Position numbers and translations under genes: made by a program | Assembly: GCA_009733715.1 (NCBI GenBank) | Contig: WMKJ01000039.1 | Location: 41,866-105,865, forward strand | Source of the DNA: Herpomyces periplanetae | Taxonomy: Eukaryota > Ascomycota > Laboulbeniomycetes > Herpomycetales > Herpomycetaceae | Length of the DNA: 64,000 nt | Direction of reading: 5' to 3' | The notes under the pieces: generated by a model | What the model was told of the DNA's origin: nothing | Database searches by the model: none | The model's input: the letters and a program-made list of their open reading frames with translations, nothing else | In this document: one piece after another, positions 14,464 to 26,597 of the stretch | Layout of the letters: every line of letters starts with the position of its first letter | How positions within the stretch are numbered: position 1 is the stretch's first letter

Positions 14464-15198
14464 ATGGATTCAGTACAAAAGTCAAATGACAGTCTCCCAC
14501 CGGCTATCGAAGCTGGTATAAAAGACGGCAAGTTAGATAAAGCCACTTGGGAAAATCATGCGGAACTTGCAAAATCAATGCAAAAATTTGTTGAAAGCTT
14601 ACCGGAGGCTATTGAAGCAGGCATCAAAGCTGGCAAGCTAAAAGTGGCTACCTGGGGAAGCAAACTCGAAGATACGGACTCGATGAAGAAGTTTATTGAT
14701 AGCCTACCAGAAGTCATCGAGGCTGGAATCAAAGGGGGAATTTTGAAAGTGACCGGTATGGGAGGAAAATCGGGAGAGATGAGTTGCACCAAGGATCCTG
14801 AGGCCACTGCGAAAGATGCGATAAATGCAGGCATCAAAACAGGAGAGCTACCAAAAGATATTTTACAAACCAACCCGAACCTACTAGAGTCGATGAAAAC
14901 TTTTATTTCAGGACTTCCTAATGCTGTAGAAGCTGCTTTAAAAGCCGGAACGTTCAAAGTTTCGCCTGGTGAAAGTGATAAAGAACCGTGCAATTCAAAT
15001 AATCATCTTGATGATACTGTCAGTAAAGTGATCAATGCGGGCATTGCATCTGGAAAGTTGCCTGAAGACACCTGGAAAAATAACACTAACCTAGTTGAAA
15101 CGCTTAAGAAATTTATTGAAGGTCTTCCCAAAGCTGTTGAAGCTGGTTTAAAGGCTGGAACGTTTAAACCAGTAACTAATGAGGGTAAATCAAATTAA
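14464..15198 (+). CDS. Repeat protein built of LPxAIEAGIKxG modules, about 244 aa; 5' end uncertain
   Basis: The family is unknown to me. The frame encodes about seven degenerate units of 30-40 residues, each with a core such as LPEAIEAGIKAGKLK and, in most, a (S)MKKFIE-like segment leading into the next core. Several units alternate with an INAGIKxGxLP variant, suggesting a two-part repeat. The units are amphipathic and probably helical. The first in-frame ATG is 14464. The frame is open upstream to 14365 without an ATG, so this could also be the 3' exon of a longer gene; an acceptor-like CAG ends at 14427. With the 14464 start there is no signal peptide, unlike the related module-bearing gene at 7272, and no TATA box is evident at about -110. 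The 253-codon open frame and periodic protein repeat in AT-rich DNA make it clearly coding. Confidence 0.7.
   Translation: MDSVQKSNDSLPPAIEAGIKDGKLDKATWENHAELAKSMQKFVESLPEAIEAGIKAGKLKVATWGSKLEDTDSMKKFIDSLPEVIEAGIKGGILKVTGMGGKSGEMSCTKDPEATAKDAINAGIKTGELPKDILQTNPNLLESMKTFISGLPNAVEAALKAGTFKVSPGESDKEPCNSNNHLDDTVSKVINAGIASGKLPEDTWKNNTNLVETLKKFIEGLPKAVEAGLKAGTFKPVTNEGKSN
14491..15168 (+). repeat. Tandem degenerate protein repeats (about 7 units)
   Basis: Units begin at LPPAIEAGIKDG, LPEAIEAGIKAG, LPEVIEAGIKGG, INAGIKTGELP, LPNAVEAALKAG, INAGIASGKLP and LPKAVEAGLKAG. Nucleotide identity between units is modest, while the Leu-Pro, Ala/Val-Glu-Ala and Gly-Ile-Lys positions are kept, suggesting old duplications under protein-level constraint. 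Confidence 0.75.
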
Positions 15199-18100
15199 AG
15201 AGTTGGTCCAACCGAAGCTTGAGAATAGTTGTCAACCTTTAAGTAATGCAGAACATGCATCAGCTAGTATTAAACTTCATAATTCTAGCTATCGCCTAAC
15301 ATATAGAGGGCTCGGTTTAATGACTACAATACATTTACATGAATACAGTGCAACTAAATCTGTCGTATAATAATGTTTAGTACTTTTGTATTTAGTTAAA
15401 TATCGAAGACTTTGATAAATCAAAGAGTATAAATTTATAGTATATTAAATCGTGATCTACCGGATAAGTTGAATATATTTCGCATTTCACCAACACGAAT
15501 ATTGCGGTAGATTTAAGAAACTTGAAAGGGTATTGAGATTCAAGTGGTCAAGTATTTACACACTGTATAAAGCTAGGCTATGATCTGCTTTCTGGTAGAG
15601 CGCCAGGAAATATCGGACTGAAATTAATACATCCTAGAGAATACTGTACTAACACTGTAATAAAAATCGCTTGTCAAATTTTGTAAATTATTATACACAA
15701 GATAACTGGTTAAGCTAAAAATTACACTCTTGTACAAGTATACTTAATATCAAGAGACTAAAGAAACTGAGGGAGTTGACAAAGACAATCCAAACGATAA
15801 TTATGCCATTAAAACATAATCTGGTTAATTAGTTGAGGAAAAACGAAATACAAATTCTATAGCTATGCCAGTTTCATACAAATGCATTCGAATAATAACT
15901 TTGCACGTTAAATTGGATGTTGGTAGAAGATAAAAAGAATGAAACAAAGATATTTGTTTGCCTTTTCAGTCTCTATGTGTTCTCTAAACAGGCTAGACAA
16001 ATAAGAAAATTGAATGACCTTAAAATAAAAATAGTAGTGCCAAATTGTAAGTTTGGGTATGTTCCGAGTAATGTGTACACAGGAGTAGATAACTGATTAT
16101 GATGCTTGAGTCTCATTGCATTCCAAAAATCGAATATTCCACTGTAATATATAGAGAATGTTGAATAAGTTTACCAAAATTATTCATTTACTCCGTCAAG
16201 TATGGCTACACGTTTTATTATTGCAATTTCGAGTTGTTCTAACTACTTTTTTTTAAATAATAGTATACCCTTCATAACTTTCGTAGCGAATATTAACCAT
16301 TAGAGTATATACCTTATCCAACCATTAAACATAGGAAAAAGTTGCGCTAACAGCTAGGTAACTTTTTCGGGCTTCTAAGTCAATGTAATTCAAGAAATTT
16401 ATCGAGACAATAGCTGTTAAGAGCAATCAGACGAATTTACGTTTAGACCGAAAGAAGTATCCTTTTCGAACGAACTTTAAGTTCAATGTGTTGAAATGTA
16501 GAATATGTAAATCATGAAAATTTTACAATACCAGAAATTCTTTAACAGAAAAATATTTAGTTTATAATGTTTCATACCTAAATGTAATGAAATCCGGTAT
16601 AAAACTCATAGGAATAATAATCAAACAAGTAAACGATTGAGTGATATATTCAAATATAGGTATACTGTAATTTGTACTATCAGACATCGTGAAGTTAATT
16701 TAAGGTCCATGCTGCACTTAACATTAGTTGTGGAAATTTGACCGTCACTATAAGAGTATAAGAGGCATACAATCAAAAAACAACTGAAAAATAAAGCTAA
16801 AATATCTCTAAACATTAATTAGAGCTCCAGCGAGAAATTCTGTTGCAGTGTATTATGTTGCTTTGTATAAATGTTTACAATTACCAATTTTTCACACAAG
16901 AAATAGCAAGAATTGAAATTACATGGTTAACAAATATTTCTATTGAGAAGTTTTAAAAATATTCCAAATTTGCGCGGGTTGGAAGCACTCATATCCTAAA
17001 TTCCATAAAAAATAGTCATTTTTAAGCTCTAATTTAGGAGTTAATATACAACAGTAGTCTGTTGATTCAAGGTAAAACTATCAAAAGCTCAATAAGTATA
17101 CAATGATATATATAAGATTAAATATCGTGTTTCTATGAGCAAGAAATGAATTTTGGGTGACCAAATAATGTAGACAGTGAGTTAAGGGGACGGGGCATGG
17201 TTTCAATCATATAGGATATTAGAGTTTGTGATTGCAGCGGAAAAGTTAACTGACATTTTGTGCCCAAATGCTAAATTTTTGCAGAAGAAATAGGATGATA
17301 CCGCAAAACTATTGATACAATGAGGTTACCTGATGAGTTGTACCCAATTACAAATATGGCAGATTAAACCTATGAATTAGTGGATTCAGAGTGAAGCTCT
17401 GTGAAGATTTCAGCGAACAGCTATACGTGAAGAATGTTAGCATGGACGGAAAGGTTAGTGAGGCGCGAATGTCAAAACTTATGGTATATTGGAATAACCT
17501 AGTTCCATGATAAGTTACGCAAAACTAAAGTATAATGATAAACTTAATATGAAAGAACTATCAACCCGGAATCAGTTTTCAAACACTATTTAATTATGAA
17601 GTAAAATTAACAAATGACGAAAGACGAGAAACATTTCCCTAACAAGAATTCTGATAATAACGATGCGAACATTTAATAGGCACGAAGAAACTCCAAAAAG
17701 GATTTAGTAGGCATTCTGTAATAAACCCATAAGAATGAAATACTACATTTGAAATTGATGTAGATAATTAATTTAGTATTGAATGATATACTTTTACAAC
17801 TACCAACTTAGTGTGCATACACAGTCTCAAAAGTTTAAGCCAAACACGGACAAGTGAGTTTACTGACAAACTGTGAAAATGATTGTAGTTGAAAAGTAAG
17901 ATATTAAATATGTAAGTCTTAATTTGTGTCATGGAACATGAAACCAAGCAGCCTAAAGAGAAAATAAGTTCGAAATGCAAAATCGTTTTTTTAGTATCTT
18001 AAAACCAAAGTAGGCATATTAAAAAAAGCATAAAATCGAATTTAAATTTACTGGCAAGGAAAGTCCAGAACCGCACCCCACGATATTTTAATTGGAATTA

Positions 18101-20964
18101 TACGAATTATACTGAATTTAATATCGGTAACGTAGCCAAAACTAGCTGGTTGGTCTTGAAAATTTTCAGTGTTTCATCCACCATATTCTTTGTAGGATAG
18201 TTAAACAAAATTCTTTAAGTAACTTTTCCAATTTCAAGTAATCTACTATTCATATAAAAATTCTCCCAGAATACGGTAGCCCAGTCTGCTCAAATTTAAC
18301 TTGTTTCACTTGTAAATTTATTCGGGTGAGCATTTTCCTGTAATCTTCACTGTACAAACTAAATTTTGGAAATTTATCTTATCTAAATCAACTTTACATC
18401 AACATGGCGATTTTTTATGAGTAGTTCCCCCATTTAATAAAGTTAAAACGATTATTGGTACACAATTGGTGCTGAATACAAAATTTCCATATATACACAA
18501 AGAAATTCATGGGCTCAATCATTTAGAGAAGTTATACTGATAGAAGTACAAAAGTCATTAATGTCCAAAAACCTCAAACACGGTATATCACATTATAACT
18601 TGCAAGTAATAACTATAATTAACATTTGCATCGACCAGAATTTTAGTATAATCAAGTCCCCTTGGGAGAGTCGACTATTTGAGCAGATGGCATTAAAGTG
18701 TACTCGAAAAAAGATATTTAACTAACCACGTTTACAAAAATTTCGCGCTTGGTCAAGGAGTGGCATAGCCATAAGATATTCGAATAGTTAACCTTGAATT
18801 ATTTTGGGTCTCAAATACACCTATGTTTTCCCATCAATTGTCATAAATTTTGGGTATGGCTTTTATAAACGTATTGTATTCCTCAATTGGAACACATTGC
18901 ATGTTAAGTGCATTTCAAGATTAGTACCATTTCAGTTAACTGTAAGATCACACCACAGTTTATTATCTCTTATTTGTCTTTGTATTCCCTCTATTTTACT
19001 TAAGTCTCATTTAGAACAAGTTGCCAATACTAAAAGTACATCTAACGTCAAAGCCATGTATGTGCTAAATCCATTTTCTTTCGGACTTTAAAAAATCAGA
19101 TTTCTGACATCCATTTATGTCATTATGATTCGTAGTTTGCTCATTTTTTGCCTTAAACTCAAGTATACAATGCTAACTTTCTTTTCCCTTGGTCGAAATG
19201 TAGTTAAAGTTGTTGAGTCTTTGCAGCGTATGCTATCATGCTGCATAATATCGCTTTTAGCTAGACACGAATCTAAACTTAACCCTGTGACTTCTTACAA
19301 GTTTTTGTATATTGAGATGTTAAATCCTTTGACATAATATGCTACTGTACAGAGAAACAATCATTATGTTAGAAATTTTTCAGCGAATAGTTTGATATCG
19401 TTGCCGAATTTATGTTAAAATCGACTAGTCTGGTCCAAATGTGATCTTAGCAGAAGGAATTTGTATGCTTAATTAACGGATATTTCCAATGAGTCCAATA
19501 TATCTCTAGAATAGCTGACATTTATATTGTAACCTAACATGAGATAAGTTGAACTTTTCTGATTCATGGAAAAATCTCTCAACTATCAATCTTCAGTGCT
19601 TGAGACTATTGTGTCAACAATTAACAAATGCTATAGGGATCTTTTTCGTATGTTGGCATGAGTATACCACAAATATAGAGATGAACTCGAATCAGTCAAG
19701 TTGTTCCAATTCGCTTAACAATAAAACAGTTAAATGAATCCAAATTAACATCACTCTAGAAAAATCCGTCCAAAACGCATTTATACTCAAAAAAAATTCA
19801 TGTTTTTATTTCTACCAAGACTTAATGCTACGAAATAGACAATTACAATCTTATGATGTATCGGGAATCCTCCAAAATTTATGAAATTGTTCAGCCATAA
19901 AGGCCGGTGATACATTCCATAATTGATTAATGGTATAATTGAGTTAGTTTACTGATATACACAGATATTTTTTCCCGAACTGCTTAAAATTTTAATGTTC
20001 TTTCATCCCAACATATTGGCACCACTGTAACTTAACATGTGGAAATTCGTTTCATGGCCAAAGTTGATGCAATTCACCACTAACTTTGTTCTCTTGCTCT
20101 ATGCAATCGGGAGTTTAAACTCAATTCGGAATTTGATTCAAAAATCAGAATGAAGAATACGCATATTCTAGATTCTCGGTGTTCAATTACCGTGATATTC
20201 AATCCAATATAATAAAAAGTCTGATTTTTCTAACTTGTCATCTTGATACATAAATCTCCTACGTTTTTTCTCTAAGGGACGTTAGCTATATCTTCCCTTT
20301 TTGTAAAGTAGTAATCATTCATTGTGCCAACTTCAAACCCCGAATCTGTTGTCATCTTCGTGATACTCTTTGCTCTTTTCTCTTTGCGAAACTATAACTT
20401 AAATATTCTATAGTGCATCAATTGATTTAAATTTACTCTAATCTTATAAATTCTTTCCTTAAGTTTAGCTGCATTTATCTATATGGCCAACAGCACTCAC
20501 ATGAGAAATCTAGTACATATTGATTTTGTATTTACATTTAGTTATCTTACCTTTATTATCAATTTTCAAATGCGTCGAGGTTCCATCGCAATAGTATTTA
20601 TTGTGCAAAATCCAGCTCATAGCTATCATCATTATGATCGTGTTACCAAATAACACTCTCAAAAGTGCCTAATACTTAAACATAGAGACTGGTTGGCAGA
20701 AAAAATATAATCAATCTTTTGCTTTTATTTTTCGTCAATGCGTCTAGTTAACTCCATTCTTTTTTCATGCTTAAGTTCTAGAATCTTTATTTTTCCATGG
20801 ACGAAAGCCTATGATTAACTCTTGTTAAGTTATGCTGTAGCATTACCAAAATTGAACATCCCCAAAGTATATCATGTATACTTCAGAATGTTAAAGTAAA
20901 CCTGTCTCCGGCATAAAGTCGATTCTGATTGAAAGGCGATAATTTTCAGACTTACCGATTCTTG
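15199..20964. other. AT-rich intergenic stretch
   Basis: No recognisable gene. Overlapping the end of the repeat-protein gene, another frame (15179-15370, ATG at 15179) is open for 63 codons with reasonably balanced amino-acid use. It could be a shifted 3' continuation or chance. The remainder contains only short, stop-dense frames. Confidence 0.5.
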
Positions 20965-20970
20965 TATAAA
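20965..20970 (+). promoter_or_regulatory. TATA box of the 21069 secreted-protein gene
   Basis: TATAAA lies 104 nt upstream of the ATG at 21069. Its spacing matches the TATA box of the paralogue at 7272 (114 nt), supporting both start codons. Confidence 0.5.
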
Positions 20971-21068
20971 GGGTGGATCTTCATTATTTTGTCTGCGTTT
21001 TAATTTTCTAAATCTATCCCCATAATTCGTAACGTATTTTGGTTACTAAAAAGAATATCTAATATAAT

Positions 21069-21716
21069 ATGTATACCTCTTCAGTAAATGTCTTGAAATC
21101 TGTGTTAGCTATAGCGCTTTTAATTGGCCAGCGTTGTGTTTATGCCAATAATAAGTTTGTACTAGCAGCTGTAGTGGATGATGTTATGTTCGGTGAAATC
21201 GAATTTGTTCATCGGAACTATGTAACCGAATTTGGAGTTTCTCCTAGTGTTTTTGTACGTTACTTTGGAGCACTTTTCTATAAAGTTTTATTCGTAGATG
21301 CTTACATGGAATGATTGTTCTAGGTAATGGATTATCATGTGAATCCAGCAATATTTGTGATGGGTGACGACCCAAACGTTATTGTTACTGACGAGGAGAT
21401 TCCGAGGAAATTTCACCTTGAATCTGGTGGAAAAAGCAACTTTAGCGTATTTACTTCTGAAGATGGTGTAAAATACCTCAGAAATTACAATGAGCCATAT
21501 ATTGCCTGTGCTAGTCCTCAAAATATGAGCTTCTATGAGTTTTGGAAATGGGAAGATGATTTGGAAAGTGCTGATAGATGCCACACTACTGAGTTGGCTA
21601 TGCTTGATGTTTATGAAAATGATAAACCAGTGCCCAAAGAAATTTCAGATTCGGGTACTGAAATCAAATTTGACTCATATTCAGTTGTGTGCCCCAAGGC
21701 TCTATGCTACCTCTAG
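21069..21716 (+). CDS. Secreted protein paralogous to the N-terminal domain of the 7272 gene, 192 aa, one intron
   Basis: Model: exon 1 21069-21254, intron 21255-21323 (GTACGT...TTCTAG, 69 bp, phase 0), exon 2 21324-21716. Residues 1-26 are a signal peptide ending near YA|NNKF. The intron falls after codon 62, exactly as in the gene at 7272, and the proteins align through FxLAA after the signal peptide, GVxYL, a (Y/F)(I/L)AC motif, (S/G)FY and CHTTELAMLD. It lacks the acidic tail and LPxAIEAGIK modules and stops shortly after the conserved domain. Four cysteines are visible in the mature part, two matching the paralogue. It is probably a small secreted protein; function unknown. Exon 1 read without splicing hits a stop soon after the donor, consistent with a genuine intron. 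Confidence 0.8.
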
Positions 21717-24686
21717 CTTGATATATAATGCCCAATATTTAAAACTTGCAAAAACTCTTGTTTGACTCCTTCAGTTAAGTTGAGCTAAATGTTAATCTGC
21801 TATTGGTGCTCTTAGTTTTTATTGATGAATATATAGAGAGTAGAAATGTGAATATCAGTATAAAATAAGCGTCAAAGCTTTTACTGTAGCTTCAAAGAGT
21901 ATTCACCACAGAAATAACTGATTTAATAACTTGGCCTCACTTTCACATAACATGAAAAAATGTGAAGTTTACTTTGATGCGAGGCCATCAAAACTTTGGG
22001 TTGTTATTCATATAAAGTTGTAGCCGAAATTCACGCATATGACTAGAAATATAATTTAGTGCAAAATATGGTTCTCAAGTTTATATACCGTTCATTTGTG
22101 ATTGTAATTCTCGATTAAGCTACTTTGATGGTTCATGTTGTGCATTATTTGGCAAACCAATGATTGTTGTTGGAAAAGAACTGTGATACAAACCAATTAC
22201 AATCAACGAAATTCGAACTAGGATTTACAAATTTCTTTTAGTTAATGGTCGGGGATTAGACTAACAAACATGAATCGTATCATTCACTTATAGGAAATGT
22301 TATTTCAAGTAGTAATAAATATAGTCTAGTAAAAATACAACATAATGTATATTATTTAAGTTGGACGCAACATTCAACAAATTTTTGGGTTTGTTAAAAA
22401 TTCGAGTTTCGTGGAGATTTTTGAGAATTGATCAAGTGGGAATTATGAGTTGGAGGCAATTAATTAAACTCACACTAGACTCTGCAGAAATGATATAGGA
22501 TTTATGATCAAGAAAAGTTTCTTAATAAACCCTGTGGAAGTTATCTGGAGTAACTTCAAGTTTCTGCATACCAAGTTTGAAATTTGGAGAAAATCAAAAT
22601 ATTACGATATCTCTGTTACAAGTATTTAATAAATCCCCAATCTAGTATGTTGTGAGGATGAGATATTAACATGTTTCCATGGTTATTCATTTATATTCAT
22701 ATTTTCAGTGAAGCTATATTTTGGGCAATTCAAGGTGGTTATGCTAAAATCGTGTAATTAAGCTAGATAATAAAACTGTTCACTCAGAATACATATTGCA
22801 AAAGCTTTTAAATTTCTTACTAGCATTTTAGAGCCAAAGCATTGTAGAAAAATGCTGATGGAAAACTTGATTAACGACTCAATAGTGCTAGCAACAAAAC
22901 ATCGGCTAATTGAACATCATGTATGGTCAAGCAATTATTATTATCAATCCAATGATAGTAATGGAGAAGACAATGTACACGCTACTGAGCCGGCAAATAA
23001 TTTTTAGTCGTATAGCTTGCTGATTTTTATTCGAATTTGTGCTTCGATCCATTATTCTGTTCCTAAATGTATTTAACAATACTGCAGTAATATGAAATCA
23101 ACAAATTTCCAACGAGTTTATGAAACAAATGTTGTATTACCGGTAGACATAGTATCATAAATAAGTCTTTAAAAATTTCGTGATTTCTGTGGTGCAGAGT
23201 TGATCAATCTGAAGTTATTGTGTCGGCGAAAAATCATAAAACATACTCAGACTACTACCCTGGAATATATTTTCTTCAATGGCAGCTCTGAAAACCTTAA
23301 TACATCAGAAACAAGCAAACATTAATTAACAGTGAAGACTTTTCAAGAAAATATTTACGCACATCATTCAAAAGCATATTATCGTTTTATTACTCTACAC
23401 CAAAACTCAGGATCTGTAAGTCAAATCAAGGTGAGTTTAGTAGCATAGAAAGATGATAAAAATTCAAGCATTTATGAAGTGCGGTCAGTCTAATGATTGG
23501 CTTATTGATTTTCAGCTAGGTTCTTAGTTAGGAATGCTTCGGTGGATAATTAAAAATAAAGATGCAAATTTGTGCACGAAAGCAAGAAATAAGGGCTTTC
23601 AAATGTAAGATCCAAAATTACATTATTTTTGATATTAAAAAAAGTAAAATTTTCCGTCTCAATAAGCAGAGAAGAGATCATTCTATGAAATTAATTCCAC
23701 TTTTCGAGTAGTGATGTATGTTGATGTCATATATTTTCACTTGGAATCAATTACTATTCATTCAACCGTTCAAAACAGCTATTTGCGGCGAAAAACTGTA
23801 CAAAATTGTGATCTAGTTTAGTAGTAACCTCTTCACGGCCGGCTTAAGATTTGAAACTGTTCAATGGCCCCAAAAATATTCGGTAAATTTGTATTAACGA
23901 TTAAGAAGAAATAGAGCAGGAAACAGAGCTTACAGATAAAGATAAATTCATTAACTTGCAAGGCATTTACAAAACATGTCACCATATTCTTTCGTCATAA
24001 AACTAACGAATCTTGCATCGAAAATATCAAAATCCGTGCTGAGATGGTCTCTAGTTTACGGATATTAGTATATTTTCAACGAAAAACAAACCTGTCTGGT
24101 CAAGTGGGCCAGTGTATGATTGATTTAGCACTGAACCGGATCCCAAAAATTTAACTGATCTAGGATGCGTAAATTCCAGATAGAAGTATACCCAGAAATT
24201 GAAAAAAATTTAGCGACAAAAGTATAACCGAGCATTGAAAGTTGTTTTCTTTTAAAGTCATGATTGTAAAAGATATAGATTTAATCGAGCAACGGGTAAA
24301 TTGACTAGGCAAAGTAGAAAAAAAATGATATTAGAGCCTTTTTCCTAAATAGGAAATTAAAACAGCATTTTGAGATTCAAGATTTGACGAAGCTACGTGA
24401 GAAATAAAGATAAGCGCAGGGTTTAAGACAAAAAATTTAGATTAGTAGGGATAAAACGTAGACGATTTTGCGGCAAAATAGTAACAAGATGGACAGTACT
24501 GTGGAATGATTTTTTGTCAAGTCATTCAATTTTATAGTTCTAATACGGTCATGGAGATGGAATATCAAATTGAACTGAGTTAAGCACAGATTATTTATAA
24601 GGATTCTTATATTAAGCACGCTTATTATGGCCAGTACGAAGTTGAGAAATGGAATTTGATTTTGGATTTCTTAAATAGCAGTGTGA

Positions 24687-24884
24687 ATGGAGCCTAAACC
24701 AGCAAAATTTAAAGATGGGCTAGAAGTGAGAGTACAGTACAGACAACGGTTGATTGAAGCCAAATTGGCATTGACAAAATACCAAAATCAGCGCAGATGT
24801 GCTTCTATACAAGCATATTTAAACACATTACATACCTTGGAGATTGCATCCTTTTTGTTCGTACTATATCCTACCAATATCTAG
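24687..24884 (+). pseudogene. Possible retrotransposon gag-like remnant (65 codons)
   Basis: Starts at an ATG and reads with mixed, charged composition unlike the surrounding AT-rich DNA. A SIQAYLNTLHTL segment recalls the SVQxYxxxFxxL pattern of LTR-retrotransposon gag capsid regions. The resemblance is by eye and short. No reverse transcriptase, zinc knuckle or LTR was found nearby, so a decayed fragment or an unrelated small gene are both possible. Confidence 0.25.
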
Positions 24885-26333
24885 ATATGTACCTTATCAA
24901 TTAGTCAAGGTTCATAGTTGGATGGATTTTAAAAAAATCATGATTGACTAAATTAAAAATTTCATTTATGCTTTTAATGTCTAACAAAAAAAACATCCAA
25001 CTTTGTTTCAAAGAACTACACATTTGTACAATAAGTCTTTAAAATGCTTGAGCCTCTCTTTTCTTTTATTATTCTCTTACAATTATAGCATTTATTACTT
25101 TTAAAAAGATTTGAACAAGTGAGACTAGCCTACCGATACCTGGAGTTGACAATTTTCCACTACCGATATTTACCTGCCAAAGACTCGCTCGGAACCTTTG
25201 GTATGAATGTTCTCGTATTCTCAATATACTATATATGCATGTCAATTTTGACACCTATATCAAACTACATATACTCAATTTACAATATTTTCAATTGCAT
25301 TGGACAAATTTCTTGATTCTTATCCTCGTTACACTCAGTCTTGCCTCGTGTTCACCTTTAAACAGTGAATTGTTCGCCTATTCGCTACATTATAAACTCA
25401 TAAAAACTGCTCCATGAGCGATAAATCAAAGACCACTGAGCTTTTAATTACACCTTGTCTAGTAAAATACTAAAATTTAGAATTTTTGCGAATATACTCA
25501 CATCCAATAGATTTAACGGTAGGAATCGTCTATTAACATTTAGACTCCAACTCTAGTTATTATTATTCCTTTGACTACTTAAGTTTAAGTATAAATTAGT
25601 AGAAATCACAATAATAAAATATATTTACTTCTTACCTTCAATCTTAACTAACATTATCTCTCCTAATTTACACTTATACGTTTAAACTAGCCAAAATACA
25701 CTTCCACATTCCATGTTTCTGACTTTGCACTTACTTTAGCACTGCCCAGAAACTGGTGCCGTGTCAACCGTTATACTACGTTTTATCTTCCGGCTCAAAT
25801 AAATTTAAACTTTTTATAACATTACTTTTGCTCATCTGTATCGGCGAACCATTCTCCAGATATTTCTTAAAGACTACCTACGTTATACCATATTGGTAAA
25901 TGGACTATGTTTCACTCACAACCTATCGGCCCCTAGATATGCCATGATATTTAGCCTCATTATTGATATAAATATGGTCAAATTTAAGATGGATATAAAT
26001 TATCGAGATATTTCGACAGATTAAACAAGCCCCAGGATATTCAATTATCCATTTGGGAGAGGTCAAGACTATTTTTTCTATATAATAATTTTACGCAGAC
26101 ATTATCCTCAACTTAGCGGTATATACTTCCTTGCTCGTTCAACCACAAATAATTTGGGTGGTTATAAAAATTTTGCAGAGGAAAATGCTATTCCAAACCA
26201 TGGAGCGTGTTTAAATACTGAAATGGAAATAATTGAAAATTACTAAAATATTGAAAACCCATCCGAGCCAATCACAAAAATGATATTGAGGTTCCATCTG
26301 AATACGATATGGAAATTTCCACATGTTTGTTTC

Positions 26334-26597
26334 TCACCACTTACTTTTGAGACACTGACTAGCATGGTTTAGAGAACTAGAAAAACCACTCGAAGGCAAG
26401 ATGAGAACAAGATTTTGCGAAATTTGTAATGCTGTAGCCATTTTTAAAAAAAAACCTCCGACTTGTTTGTATCCACACTGATCTCGAACCCAAGCAGGAT
26501 TAGTTATTGACGTCCTTGGAAAGACTGTTTGAGTATTTAGTTTTAATTCCAGGGCGCTTTCGCAAAGAAACCTTGAGCCGTGAACGTCTGTATTCAA
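26334..26597 (-). pseudogene. Unidentified coding-like fragment (87 codons)
   Basis: The minus-strand frame has balanced composition (for example TNPAWVRDQCGYKQVGGFF) and higher local GC than its surroundings. No family is recognised. It may be a remnant of a gene or transposon; it could equally be a chance frame. Confidence 0.25.

Noticed and set aside
14556-14993. 145-codon minus-strand frame opposite the repeat-protein gene
   Set aside because: It is the antisense shadow of the repeat-encoding frame; its periodicity mirrors the plus-strand modules.
26470-26500. GGGTTCGAGATC on the minus strand, tRNA T-arm-like
   Set aside because: The final CC of the B box is missing and no acceptor stem or anticodon arm could be paired.
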